64,000 bases of DNA, taken from NCBI GenBank assembly GCA_907163375.1, contig CAJQUW010014423.1:299897-363896 (forward strand), written 5' to 3'. The stretch is from Prostheceraeus crozeri (Eukaryota > Platyhelminthes > Polycladida > Euryleptidae). A program made the translations under genes and the position numbers. Shown here piece by piece: positions 25,795 through 35,537 of the stretch (position 1 is the first letter of the stretch; the number at the start of each line of letters is the position of its first letter). The notes beneath the pieces were generated by a model. The model worked only from the letters and a program-made list of their open reading frames with translations, did no database searches and was not told the origin of the DNA.

Positions 25795-28700
25795 ATGGGG
25801 AAAAGAAAAAGCAAGATTTGGAATCATTTTATTGCATCGAAAGTTGAAGGTCAACTACATGGAAAATGCAAATATTGTCAGTCTACATCTTATCGCAACA
25901 ATGCATCACGTATGGAGGGGCATCTCAAGAAATGCGGAGCGGTCCCTAATGCGATCAAGGAGTTATATTTTGGTCCTGCGCCACAGAAGAAATTCAAGAG
26001 TGATGATGCAAGTACCAGTGTGAATACTGTCGATGTTGATGACTCCCTTTCTGATTCTGGCTTCACAGTTCCAGAAGAACCACCTTCAAATTCAGTGGAC
26101 ACCACCCCAACAAGCTCTGTGAGTAATTTCAACCCAAATAGCTCGAGTACCTTACCGACGACTGGTGGTAATTCAAGCATAGTGAGCTATTTTGACGTCA
26201 TGTCGAAAACTGAAAATCAGCGAATCAATGAACTGTTCGCCAAAGCATTATATGCCACAGCTGCCCCATTTTCTATGGCTTCCAATCCTTTCTGGTCTGA
26301 ATTCTTTAAAGAATTGAGACCCAGCTGGAGACCACCCTCGGAATATCAACTCAGAGGACCATTGCTGGATTTGTGGGATATCAATGTGTCGAATGAAAAC
26401 GACAGGGCATTAAAGAATTGCGGAGCATCGGTGTTAATGACTGACGGGTGGTCATGTGTATCAGGCGACAGCCACATCCAATTTTTGGCAGCGACACCCA
26501 GTCCAATATTTCTAACATCGATCCATCCAAAAACTAATAGACACACTGCTGCTTTTATTTCATCCGAATGTAAGAAAGTCATAGAAACTATGATGCAGAA
26601 TTCTCCACCCATATCATGCTAGTAACATGGTACGTGCATGGCAATTATTGAAGGAAGATTATCCGACGTTACATATATATGGATGCGGAGCACATGCCAT
26701 CGAACTGCTCGCAACAGATTTTCTGAAAGTAGACAATATAGGAATAGCTAAATGTCAAATGCAAGAAATCAGCAAGTTCTTTCGTCAGCATCAAATTCCT
26801 CGAGCTGTCCTTAAGGAATGTCAATCTACGGGTATTCCAGTTACATGTCTCATCTCTGTACCAACACGATGGTCCAGCTGCTACGAGATGATGAAGCGCA
26901 ATCTTAGGTTCCAAAATCAATTGCGCATTGCCATTTCTGATCCACGATGTTGCCGTGAAGTACGGAGCCACCAGCATCTAAAGGACATGTGCTTCGATAC
27001 CGATTATCTCTGGCCTCTCGTCGAATTTTCTGCAAAACTTCTTGAGCCAATACGGAATGCGATAAAGGAAGTTGAAGGAAACTTAGTACGAGTTTCAGTT
27101 CTCCCCCGACTTTGGCGCTACATCGAACACTGTGTAGAAAATAGCTTGCGGGAGGCAAACTGCCCATTGACCAAAGACGAGGCAGATCTACTCAGAGCGG
27201 CTATTCGAGAAAGAAGAGAATTCTCAGTGCGATCAACTAAGATGGCAGCCAATCTTCTGGACCCAACATTCTGCGGGGATGATTTGGACGAAGTTGAACA
27301 TGCGCAGGCTATCAAGGAAATCGTTAAAATTGCTGAGATGCTCGGTGTAACTAACGATTTAGTCATGAAGGATTTTATTGCTTTCAAATCTCGAGATGGG
27401 CCAGTTTATAGTAATGAACTTTACTGGTCTATGATTGAAAATGAAACGGATCCACTACAATGGTGGAATACTTTTTGTGGCCACAGAGTGTTAGCGCCAG
27501 TCGTTAAACAACTTCTCAGTCTTCCAGCATCTGTGGCTTGTGTAGAGAGATCCAACAAAGAATATGGCATGCAAAAGACGAAAATAAGAAATCGCCTCAC
27601 AAATGATCGCTCTGCAAAACTTGCAAAAGTGAGTTACAATATCAAGGTGAGGCATTTTGCTAATAAACGTAAAGCTGATCAGAACCAACACCAGGCCCTG
27701 ACAGTTCCCGATCTTATTGAAGTCGGCACTGAACCAGCAATTGTGGGTGCTGACGATACAACAAATAAGGAAGATGATGAAGAGCAAGTTGTTGAATTTG
27801 ACCAACATGTCGGAAGCTGCAGTGAAGAGGATGACAATGACAATGTGGAAATGGTGGAAGAAACAATTGAAGTTGGTAATTGGGTCTGTGTAGAGTGTAT
27901 GATACAAAATCAACGCAGTCGCCGAGGAGTAGTACGGTTATATTACGGCTGCGTTCAATTTATTGAAGGTGACCAAATCACTGTTAAATTTCTAAAAAAG
28001 GTAAGAGACATGTAAATATATATAAGTATGATAGCCTAGATTTAACACACAGTACCTTAGCTTTATCTAGTAGCCTACAATCTGGACAAACTGGCATTAT
28101 GAATATCCTACTGGCCATATAAAATTGAATAATTATTATCGTAATTGATTTGCCTTTAAATGATTATAATAATTTGAAGGTAAATCAATTAATTTACTAT
28201 AATTTAATTTAAATTGGCTTACTTTGAATAGCTGTCTTTCATGAATGAACGTAGTAAACTCAGCTCATATTGTATCCGCATGTAGAATTAAGTACGTACA
28301 GACTTAGGAAAAATGACAGTGAATAAAATAGAAGATATTTTCAACAAACAATTTTTAGGTCTACGAGATTGTTTATTCACTAAATAATATGATCTAATAA
28401 TATAATAGATAGATAATGATAGATAATATAATAGATAAAGATAATATAGAAGATCATTAAAGATTGAATCCATTATCAAAGTTTGAACTATTAATTGAAT
28501 CCATCATTATGATTATGGATATGGATTATGATTATGGATGATATTGATCCATCATTAAAGTTTGAAGACATTATCATTAAAGATAATATAGATAAAGATA
28601 AATATATAGATAAATAATAATAGATAATATGATAAATAATATAATATAATATGATTTTAATGAAATGCTCACAAAAAGTATGTAGGCCTAATTATTATTC

Positions 28701-28950
28701 GTATAAATCCCAGAACATTTGTTAAATGTTCATATTATATCGTGTTCTTTGATATTTGTTTCACTTTCAGATTCTCGTGAGTAGCTATCAATTTCCGGAA
28801 GCGAAGGAAATCGACATAGTAAACCGTGCATTCTGCACACGCGTCAAAGAGCCGGAGCTGGCCTCTGGCTCTACCAGGAGGAGAACTATCTATGTATTCT
28901 GCGAGTTAGAGCGTGAATCCTTATTGAGAAAGGTAGCAAAAAATACATAA
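25795..28950 (+). pseudogene. hAT transposase, BED finger, two exons, one frame break
   Basis: The protein begins MGKRKSKIWNHF (an in-frame GTG 12 bases upstream is not a credible animal start). A BED zinc finger follows (WNHF, CKYCQ, MEGHLKKC). The first catalytic block is LMTDGWS. After a frame shift in about 26,594-26,622 the frame resumes with ASNMVRAWQLL. The segment that normally carries the second catalytic Asp (TDNASNM in relatives) is not readable, so the enzyme is probably dead. The C-terminal hATC block is PASVACVERSNKEYG, with the third catalytic Glu. An acidic linker then leads to a tail VGNWVCVECMIQ...ITVKFLKK. Exon 1 ends at 28,000 on AAG|GTAAGA. Exon 2 (28,771-28,950) follows TTTCAG in the same phase and completes the tail (ILVSSYQFPEAKEID...), ending at the stop at 28,948-28,950. 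Confidence 0.85.
28001..28770 (+). other. Intron of the hAT transposase gene
   Basis: The 770-bp stretch starts GTAAGAG and ends TTTCACTTTCAG, phase 0. It separates two halves of a GDWV...VKFL...F..P-type C-terminal module often fused to invertebrate transposases. Its middle (28,370-28,660) is simple sequence made of GATAATATA-like units. Confidence 0.75.
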
Positions 28951-29509
28951 CCTCAAGCACAGTGAAAGACTTCGTATGGTATTGTTTTTCTTTATTGAAG
29001 ATTTGTAAGAGTATATAATTTTGTTATCCAACTTTGTCTGTGTTGTTAGCCTCCAATTGTTAGACTACTGATTTTTTTGTTTTAATCAAGAAATAGAGAT
29101 TTTTGTAATTAGGTGATGTTTTCAAGTATCGGTAGATTATTTAGGCTTATTCATGTCCAAATCAAAGTCAATATCATAGAATGCCTTGATATCCTTCTCC
29201 CTCATATAGGCCTAATATATTCTTCTCTATTTCTTGTCGAGTAAATTTCACGATATATCCGTGTTTGTTTAATACTCCTAGTTGTGTCTTCCCGTATTTG
29301 TTTAATTTAAATTAAGCCTAATTTACCAATCTCTTAAATAAAATTTGCGCATATGTTGCTGTACCATAATACTTGTTTCATTCAAAATGAGATACCGTAT
29401 CATTTACCTAATCAACACTATATTCAAATTTACTTAGATGGAATATTTTTCGTTGACAGGACATTTTTTTTTATTTTTCCATATTTTTCCGGTAATTTTT
29501 ATATCTATA

Positions 29510-30530
29510 ATCATTGATACGCATGACAATATCACAATGTTCATAGAAGATTCTCATGTTAGCTCCGTTGAGTGACCTGCCTAGATTTCTCATAGGCACT
29601 CACTTTAACACGGCAGACTCATCGAAACTTTGTCTCTGTATACATGTAATTTCAACTCTGCATCTCTGGCATGGCTACTTTCATATCTGAGTGGTCTATC
29701 TCAATGATTCATCTGGTCCCCTCATTGGTGCATCGTCTGGGTGCCATAAGGCTCCCTTCTAGACTTTCCTACCTATTTTCTCTATTTATCGCCTCCTTGA
29801 AAATTGATCTTCCAAACGCTAAGCATGTCAAATTTGCTGGTGACTTTACTCTGATTGAGGCAGGTAGCACATTTTCCGAACCCTGACACCCCATCGTCGA
29901 TAGAAAGTTGGACAACCGAAAACAATATGAGCCTCAATCATGCTAAGTGTAGACGAATGATTGTAAAATGCACCAAAAATTACTTTATTGCACCTTACCG
30001 TGGTATGCAGCTAGTATCGCACTAGACCATCTTGGGAGTGACTTTGAATGATACCAGGGATAACCATTTCGATCATGTTATTCTGACAGCCTCGCGCAGA
30101 CTACATACCATCAGACTCATCAAGCCGTTTGCTTCCAAACAGGAATTACTAGTAGTGTTTAAGGGATTGATCCAGATTCCGGAGACAATAGAGAGATTAA
30201 TCTTAGAGGGATCTGATCTGCATTGATGTACGACTCTCCGGTTTTTTTGCTAACACTCTGCATCTGTCAAAGGGAGGCTGGACAGACTGCGTAAACGTAT
30301 TCATCTTATTATATGTGATTTTTTGTGCTCTGCAGTTCCTAACTTAAATGAAATGCATAGATATCTTGCTGCACGCTTCTTCCATAATTGTAATCTCACA
30401 GGTCATCCATCCTCTGTATTCTCTCGTTCCGGTATTATTGCCGAGATCAGGGAAATATCAGGTGCCATTTTATTCAACTTTGAGAAGTCAACCTTGATTC
30501 TTTCACTGGATTTGTAGTATGTTGAACGGC
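29510..30530 (+). mobile_element. LINE ORF2, right half (palm, thumb, C-terminus)
   Basis: After the hAT target duplication the LINE resumes in decayed frames: DNITMFIEDSHVSSVE, SLAWLLSYLSG and the palm box KFAGDFTLIEAG (F/YxDD position). Then come LGVTLNDTRDNHFDHV and ASRRLHTIRLIKPFASKQ of the thumb, and a C-terminal AARFFHNC piece near 30,360-30,400. The order continues exactly from the left half at 20,269-20,823. In-frame stops and the altered palm box show a dead copy. Confidence 0.75.
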
Positions 30531-30773
30531 TCAATATCATGTGACTTAGCACAGACCCTCTTCTTTATAGCAAATTAAAATGCCCAATCCCATTTCCTGT
30601 GGCTTCATCTGTGTGTTTCCTCTTTCGTTGTTAGCAGCTTCATTGAATGTCAGCATCATTCCATCTAAATCGATATCTTGTTGTGACATTATCTTCTGCA
30701 TAATTTCGATTTACATTTCTTCAATCAATAACCGCCTATATAGGTATAACGCGCCCATTTTAATTGTAATGTC
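30531..30773. other. Short spacer with Polinton target site
   Basis: Nothing is recognised except the final 6 bp AATGTC (30,768-30,773), which is the left copy of the Polinton target duplication. Confidence 0.6.
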
Positions 30774-31380
30774 AGTAGTAAGCAAAACTCCACCACTGGA
30801 CCGCGCAAGATGGCCGCCGTCGCTGACGTCCCCCCTGTCCGTCGAGTCGGTCGTGGTGTGCCGCCGTGTTGCTTCGAGTCTGACGTCCCCCCCTCCTGTC
30901 CGGCCGTCGTATAGCGCGCGGTGATGTGCTGTCCAGGTTGGCGTGGTGTGCCGGCCAGGTTGGGAGGGTGGACTGTTGTAGCTCACCTGAAAAAATCCTA
31001 AGTGTCAGAGTGGCTTTGTATGGGGAAAATTTTCCAAAGTGTGTCATTTCGACCTGGGACCCTCACCAAAACATTTTTCATCAAATTTCACGGACCCCCC
31101 CCCCCCCGACAGCAATCTTCTAACTTTGGTTCTAGTGAACGGATTTTGTCTTACAACTACTCGTTTGAAAGAGGAGAAAAAACTGCTCGACACCATTTTT
31201 GCCGCGAGTCAATCGGACCAGCCGTTCAAAAGTTAGAGCTGTTACAAGATTTTAGGTCGGAGCTCACCTGAAAAAATCCTAAGTGTCAGAGTGACTTTGT
31301 ATGGGTAAAATTTTGAAACTTTTCCAAAGTGTGGCATTTCGACCTGGGACCGTCACCAAAGTTTGTTTCATCAAATTTCA
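30774..31380 (+). repeat. Polinton left terminal inverted repeat
   Basis: This repeat is mirrored at 58,889-59,585. From the tip inward it holds a GC-rich part with CAAGATGGCCGCC (30,806-30,818) and CTGACGTC (30,823-30,830). A part with AGGTTGG/CCGGCCAGG words follows, and then an AT-richer part containing the phrase AGCTCACCTGAAAAAATCCT, which recurs at about 31,260. C runs break it up. The left copy is shorter than the right one because the GC-rich unit is present once here and twice there. Confidence 0.9.
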
Positions 31381-31438
31381 CTGACCCCCCCCTCGGGAGA
31401 GCTAGCTTCGATCTTGGCTTCCAGTGGACGGATTTTGT

Positions 31439-31897
31439 CGTGCAATAGCTCGTTTGAAAGCTAAGAGTGAGAAAAATTCACTGAAAGAATCGGCTTGTTC
31501 ATATCTGTCTTCGTTTAGATGTGAGGCGCCATTTAAGATTTTAGGAAACTGTCGAAAAACGACAGAGTTAGAATTTTGGACGTTTTGGGCTGTAGCGCCA
31601 AAACGAGGCATCGGATGGGAAAACGGAGGCCAGATTCGGATTCAGCGTGAAATTCTGCATCAGTATGGTGAATTTGAACGCAATCGGAGAGAAAAATTTT
31701 CGCTGACGTCCCCCCCCGGCACCGATCTTCCAACTTTGGTTCTAGAGATCGTAGAAAGTCGTGCAATAGCTCGTTTGAAAGCTAAGAGTGAGACAAATTC
31801 ACTGAAAGAAACGGCTTGTTCATATCTGTCTTCGTTTAGATGTGAGACGCCATTTAAGATTTTGGGAGATTGACGAAAAACGACAGAGTTAGAATTT
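31439..31897 (+). repeat. Polinton subterminal direct repeat (two copies)
   Basis: About 137 bp starting CGTGCAATAGCTCGTTTGAA at 31,439 recurs at 31,760, a period of 321 bp, with only a few differences. Both lie between the terminal repeat and the first gene promoter. The frames across them (for example 31,424-31,873) are open only because of repeat structure. The role is unknown; subterminal repeats often bind the integrase or replication proteins. Confidence 0.8.
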
Positions 31898-32017
31898 CCC
31901 AAGAAACAGCTCCAGCGGGCGAATGAAGGCTCGGATTGGTAAACGGAGGCCAGATTTGGAATTAGCTTGATGTTATTGTCCAATGAGGATCATCATCCAA
32001 TGAGAATCAAGCATTTC

Positions 32018-32026
32018 TATATAAAT
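32018..32026 (+). promoter_or_regulatory. TATA box of leftmost Polinton gene
   Basis: TATATAAAT stands about 110 bp ahead of the ATG at 32,134 and is followed by a CT-repeat leader (32,089-32,106). This leaves room for a transcription start near 32,050. Confidence 0.6.
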
Positions 32027-32133
32027 AGCGAGCCTTCCACAGTGAGAATCATTCCATCGTTGAATCACACGAGTGACGGACGCACATTTTCTCTCTCTCT
32101 CTCTCTAGTTCCCTATTCTACTATCCAACTAAA

Positions 32134-32908
32134 ATGGTAAGTCGCTACTTTCCTCCCTCTCCTCCCTTGAACGTAAACTTAATACAATCTTTTTCATTTT
32201 CAGGCATCTACTCCATCTGCTGCACTAGTAGGACAAAATGGCGGTCAAACGTTACAAGGTTCGCTACGATCAGATCATCTACAACTGAGGCCAGTGGAAG
32301 AAACAACCAAGGTACATAATTCTACACCGCTACAGCGTAAATTTAAACAAGTCTTGCGTTATGACGATCATGGCGTAGTACTCCAAACGGGAATGCTCCG
32401 TTCCACGGATGTCAAGATAATGCACAATCAGTATGGGGACTACATACTTATCCCCGTGAGTCCGTACATTCGCCACCAACTTGATATTATTGAGGAGTAC
32501 GTGACATTAAATATGGACATTCCTACTCCTCTTGCTCAAGAGTGGAAGGCGAGAGATGACAAGGATACTCCCTATAGAAAGATTTGGGATGGTAATCAAA
32601 TTTGCCTACCGGTATCAAATTGGTGCACTTACTATAAGAAGGAGGGAGATCATTTAACACCCATCACATGCGACGAGCTCGGAGAAGGTACTTGGGATAT
32701 CCTTTTCAAAGTGAATGGGCTATATTATGGTCGTCATAAGGATAATAAAATAGCCTCTGTCTCCATGCATATGGAATCCATCCTATATATTCCAAAACCA
32801 CCCAACGTGGACGACATAATTGATCAAATCCTTAACAGCAGTGGTACGAAGCGCAAGTCGGACAAGAATGCTGCATCAAAACGCAAATCAAAGAAGGAGA
32901 ATTACTAG
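32134..32908 (+). CDS. Polinton accessory protein, spliced, unknown role
   Basis: The ATG at 32,134 is followed at once by a consensus donor (ATG|GTAAGT). An acceptor ending TTTTCATTTTCAG at 32,203 leads to a frame that stays open to 32,908. The predicted protein has about 235 residues, with most of it in the second exon. It starts ASTPSAALVGQNGG and has a middle rich in beta-strand-like segments (GTWDILFKVNGLYYGRH). It ends in a strongly basic tail KRKSDKNAASKRKSKK, which looks like a nuclear-localisation signal. It is the first gene inside the left terminal repeat, a usual place for early functions. I recognise no family; a single-strand DNA-binding role is possible but is only a guess. Confidence 0.6.
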
Positions 32909-32942
32909 TCCTTTCCTAACTCTACCCTATGACAATTCGCTT

Positions 32943-33068
32943 ATGTGCTTTGAGTGTCGTAGACGTGGTCTTATTAGATACATTTTACTTCTTCGTTGCC
33001 ATCATATCATTTGTGTATTTTGTCGTGAAAGGCATCGATGTAATTCTTCATTTTGTAATATGTTATAG
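32943..33068 (+). CDS. Small RING-like zinc protein (Polinton)
   Basis: This 41-residue frame has the spacing CxxC-x11-CxHxxCxxC-x5-C-x4-C (CFEC, CHHIICVFC, then two more Cys), as in RING or RING-like fingers. The region between 32.9 and 33.1 kb sits tightly between two other element genes, so a dedicated small gene or an exon is credible. RING fingers recruit E2 ubiquitin enzymes, so a role in turning over host proteins is possible, but nothing here proves it. The ATG at 32,943 is the first that precedes the finger. Confidence 0.45.
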   Translation: MCFECRRRGLIRYILLLRCHHIICVFCRERHRCNSSFCNML

Positions 33069-33120
33069 AACGTTTCCTTAGATGTGTAAATTTCCGTTTT
33101 AGGCTTCTATCATCATTTTT

Positions 33121-33651
33121 ATGGATTGTGAGGGTGAACCTGTGCAGGAGCTCAGTGCTATTGCTATGAACAATTGGACATATCAGATTGTCAGTGTCTA
33201 TCATCAACATGCCAACTGCAATCCCAATGTTGATCAATGGGCGAGAAAACACATTCATGGACTTAATCTGAAATATTTGCAAGACCATGGCTTTTCTTGT
33301 GACAGTGCTCTTCTTATTGACTTTAAACGATGGTTAGCTGCTTTCAATGTTATACGCATCTTTTGTAATAATCCTGGTAAGGAGAGGAAAGTATTTCCCA
33401 ATCTAATCATTGATGATATTTTGCTCCCACCTTGGGATAGTAGAGTGAATCAACATTATCATGAAGTCACGAAACGTTTTAAGGATTTGTCTGTTCCTAA
33501 TTTGTCTGTTCGTTATAGTAGCTACGTTCATAACCAATGCTTCTTTCCTCCTTACCTCAGCACTGCCAAAGTCCTGTATGGTTATCATTGCTCGCTGTAT
33601 GATAGTTACCAGCTGCATCTATTTTATCTGTTTCAAACCATTGATTTATAA
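33121..33651 (+). CDS. DEDDh-type 3'-5' exonuclease candidate (Polinton)
   Basis: The protein is 176 residues from this ATG and opens with MDCEGEPVQELSAI. A hydrophobic strand precedes the D-x-E pair if the 18 bases after the acceptor-like CCGTTTTAG (ending 33,102) are included (ASIIIF then MDCEG). That matches motif I of DnaQ/RNase T-type exonucleases. Near the end, YGYHCSLYDSY gives H-x4-D, which fits motif III of the DEDDh class. The middle (HIHGLNLKYLQDHGF) fits the helix pair between motifs. A separate exonuclease beside a polymerase B that has its own exonuclease domain is unusual, and RNA processing or host-defence roles are possible. The call rests on motifs alone. Confidence 0.5.
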   Translation: MDCEGEPVQELSAIAMNNWTYQIVSVYHQHANCNPNVDQWARKHIHGLNLKYLQDHGFSCDSALLIDFKRWLAAFNVIRIFCNNPGKERKVFPNLIIDDILLPPWDSRVNQHYHEVTKRFKDLSVPNLSVRYSSYVHNQCFFPPYLSTAKVLYGYHCSLYDSYQLHLFYLFQTIDL

Positions 33652-33738
33652 TGCATGCTTGTTACCGTTATTCAATAAATGTTACTATGAGAAGAGTTGT
33701 TGTTTTCATGCAATAGATGGGTTAGATAAAGGGCGATC

Positions 33739-34149
33739 ATGTCTTTCTCAAACGACTGCGGAACATTACATTTTCATAGGCAAAGTTTAAAAGGAGCTGT
33801 TCAAGATTATGTGATAAATTTTCATAAAGATGAGACCGACATCGAAGCAGTGGTCGATGATGCTAGCACTCTATTTCTAGAGTTAATGAATACATTCTCT
33901 GATAGCATTGTCATGGCGCGATTAGTTGCGAAAATTAAGTTTAGTCATTTTGGAAAGGAAGAGGTGGAAAGTCGCTCTTTCCATTTTGCTTCTTATTCAA
34001 TGGAAGTGGTAGATCACCCCGAAGAATTTTTTAAAAGACATATGATAAAAATTGCTGAACGTCTTAACGCATTTAACCATCATGGTAGCAGTCTAGTGAT
34101 TGAAGCGATTTCAGATATTCACATTCAACTTTCCATAAAGAAAAATTAA
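33739..34149 (+). CDS. Stand-alone relative of the polymerase N-terminal module
   Basis: This 136-residue protein ends with a block FHFASYSMEVVDHPEEFF followed by LNAFNHHGSSLVIEAISDI. The same pattern occurs in this element's own polymerase B gene, upstream of the exonuclease domain (FHVPSSSATEVVDCESWL, then VDKFNQRDSALIFDGVDS). The two share FH, EVVD, a histidine helix, FN and S-L-I positions in order. It therefore looks like a duplicated, free-standing copy of the module that many invertebrate Polinton polymerases carry. Function is unknown; binding the polymerase, the terminal protein or DNA ends would fit. It lies between the exonuclease candidate and a RING-like gene. Confidence 0.6.
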   Translation: MSFSNDCGTLHFHRQSLKGAVQDYVINFHKDETDIEAVVDDASTLFLELMNTFSDSIVMARLVAKIKFSHFGKEEVESRSFHFASYSMEVVDHPEEFFKRHMIKIAERLNAFNHHGSSLVIEAISDIHIQLSIKKN

Positions 34150-34151
34150 AA

Positions 34152-34520
34152 ATGCAGTGGTACTTAATTGTAGCACAACTGGTTTTCGAGCTATGTCTGC
34201 TCACTCTCGAAGTATATTCCTTCTGTACATGCGTCTATTATTTAGAAAAGGCTAGCAAATTCATATCTTCAAAAAGACTTGCTATAGACATCAGTAACGG
34301 TGAAACTATGTGTTGTGATGTATGTAAGCGAAAGGATGGAAATGAAAAGCGCATCTTCAAGAGATGTAAGCACGCTTTTTGACAACGCTGTTTCATACGT
34401 AATTGCATTCAACTTTGCAAATGTAACCACTGTGATATTGCTCATTTCGAGTGTCACTTATGTCGCAATAGTTAGTACCTATGCAAATGTGGTAAAGATA
34501 GGTTTTAGCAAAGACTAACA
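34152..34520 (+). pseudogene. Second RING-like zinc protein region (Polinton, broken)
   Basis: The region opens with a hydrophobic N-terminus (MQWYLIVAQLVFELC) and continues into a cysteine-rich part with CCDVCKRKDG and RCKHAF. Further Cys and His residues follow downstream to about 34,480. The order recalls a membrane-anchored RING finger. It starts three bases after the preceding gene and ends just before the next, as part of a tight rightward series. The copy looks broken. It is only distantly similar to the small RING-like frame at 32,943. Confidence 0.4.
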
Positions 34521-34526
34521 CGGAAA

Positions 34527-34892
34527 ATGGCGAAATGTAAAATGGCGAAACGTAAAAGTCAAAAGTCTTCAAAGGTTTCTTCAGCCATTCAAGCTCACCG
34601 ACGAATGAAAGCAAATCAGCGATACAATGCTATACGACATGCCAACGATAAATTCATTCGTGAAATTATTTCTTATGTCAGAAAGTTGAGGACGAAGAAA
34701 TTAGCGCCAAAACAACGAAAGTTACTTAAACGATATGCCACAAAATTGCGTTTCATCTCCAATCCTAAAGTCACCCTTCAAAGAAAGAGGAAAACTCTAA
34801 CTCAAAAGGGCGTTTTCCTTTCAGCAATACTTCCAATGTTAGCTCCAGCCGTGAGCAACCTATTGGGTAATATCTTCGGCTCTAAGCGTTAA
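34527..34892 (+). CDS. Basic capsid or core protein (Polinton)
   Basis: This is a 121-residue, very basic protein (MAKCKMAKRKSQKSSK at the start, QRKLLKRYATKLR in the middle). It ends in a hydrophobic, Gly/Leu-rich helix (AILPMLAPAVSNLLGNIFG) followed by KR. Many Polintons and adintoviruses encode a small basic protein with such a hydrophobic tail, often compared with adenovirus pX or pVI. The inferred role is DNA condensation or membrane activity in the particle. It stands immediately upstream of the packaging ATPase, which supports a late structural role. Confidence 0.6.
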   Translation: MAKCKMAKRKSQKSSKVSSAIQAHRRMKANQRYNAIRHANDKFIREIISYVRKLRTKKLAPKQRKLLKRYATKLRFISNPKVTLQRKRKTLTQKGVFLSAILPMLAPAVSNLLGNIFGSKR

Positions 34893-34923
34893 TTATGCAA
34901 ATGTTGAATCTCAAAGTAATAAA

Positions 34924-35532
34924 ATGGATTTCAGACTTCAATGTGATAAAGTTCTGACTGTATCAGGTCCATCTCATGCAGGTAAAACTGTTTTCACGCT
35001 GAATTTATTGGATAAAAGAAGGGAGTTGTTTAAGGAACCTATCAATCGAGTGATTTGGTGTTATGGTATTTATCAACCGTCGCTGTTTCAGGAATTGCAA
35101 AGTCGCAACTTTATTCGACATGAAGGAATTATTGCAGTGGATAAACTTCAGTCTAATGATGTTGTTGTATTGGATGATTTATTAAAAGAAAGTAAGAATT
35201 CAAAAGATGTTACAGATATGTTCACTCGTGCAGCACATCATAAAAGGTGCTTTATCATCTATATCACACAAAATTTGTTTCCTGATGGAAAAGAAGCTCG
35301 TACACGAAACCTGAATATACACTATTATGCTATTTTCAAGAATCCGCGAGATAAAAGTCAATTTGAAATTTTAGCGCGACAAGTTGCACCCAGAGGATCA
35401 AAAACCTTAATTAAAATTTTTCAAGCAGCTACTGAAAAACCATACGGTTACTTATTCATTGACTTTACGCAAGAGTGTCCGGAAGAATTTAGATTTCGAA
35501 GTGATATTTTGAAAACTCCCATGATTATCTAA
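34924..35532 (+). CDS. Packaging ATPase, FtsK/HerA type (Polinton)
   Basis: This 202-residue protein has a Walker A loop GPSHAGKT (residues 15-22), a Walker B strand VVVLDD (80-85) and a sensor-like ITQN (114-117). The short single-domain form with this spacing is the DNA-packaging ATPase of Polintons, adintoviruses and virophages. These proteins are thought to pump DNA into the capsid. The ATG follows a TAATAAA stretch. It lies between the basic protein and a conserved gene of unknown role. The frame is uninterrupted and of family length. Confidence 0.9.
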   Translation: MDFRLQCDKVLTVSGPSHAGKTVFTLNLLDKRRELFKEPINRVIWCYGIYQPSLFQELQSRNFIRHEGIIAVDKLQSNDVVVLDDLLKESKNSKDVTDMFTRAAHHKRCFIIYITQNLFPDGKEARTRNLNIHYYAIFKNPRDKSQFEILARQVAPRGSKTLIKIFQAATEKPYGYLFIDFTQECPEEFRFRSDILKTPMII

Positions 35533-35537
35533 AAACT

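Larger units (their letters stand above)
20824..29509 (+). mobile_element. hAT DNA transposon with transposase gene, Ac-like ends
   Basis: The element is bounded by an 8-bp target duplication (ATCATTGA). It has imperfect terminal inverted repeats, TAAGGATATGAAA at the left and TATAGATATAAAA read inward from the right (10 of 13 match). Subterminal ACCGGAAAAAT/TTTTTCCGG motifs cluster at both ends (20,840-20,940 and 29,470-29,500), like the transposase-binding arrays of Ac-type hATs. It is 8,686 bp long, of which 3,374 bp is a second inserted element with its target duplication, so the original was about 5.3 kb. It sits inside a LINE reverse-transcriptase gene. The transposase gene occupies 25,795-28,950. 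The frame break in the gene makes this copy non-autonomous now, but the near-complete structure suggests moderate age. Confidence 0.85.

Noticed and set aside
30711-31047. Arg/Thr/Gly-rich frames in the Polinton terminal repeats (also 59,202-59,767)
   Set aside because: They are translations of the GC-rich terminal repeat units, open on several frames at once and not protein-like.
31424-31873. 149-residue frame in the left Polinton subterminal region
   Set aside because: It spans two copies of a direct repeat and has no recognisable domain, so it is probably non-coding repeat.
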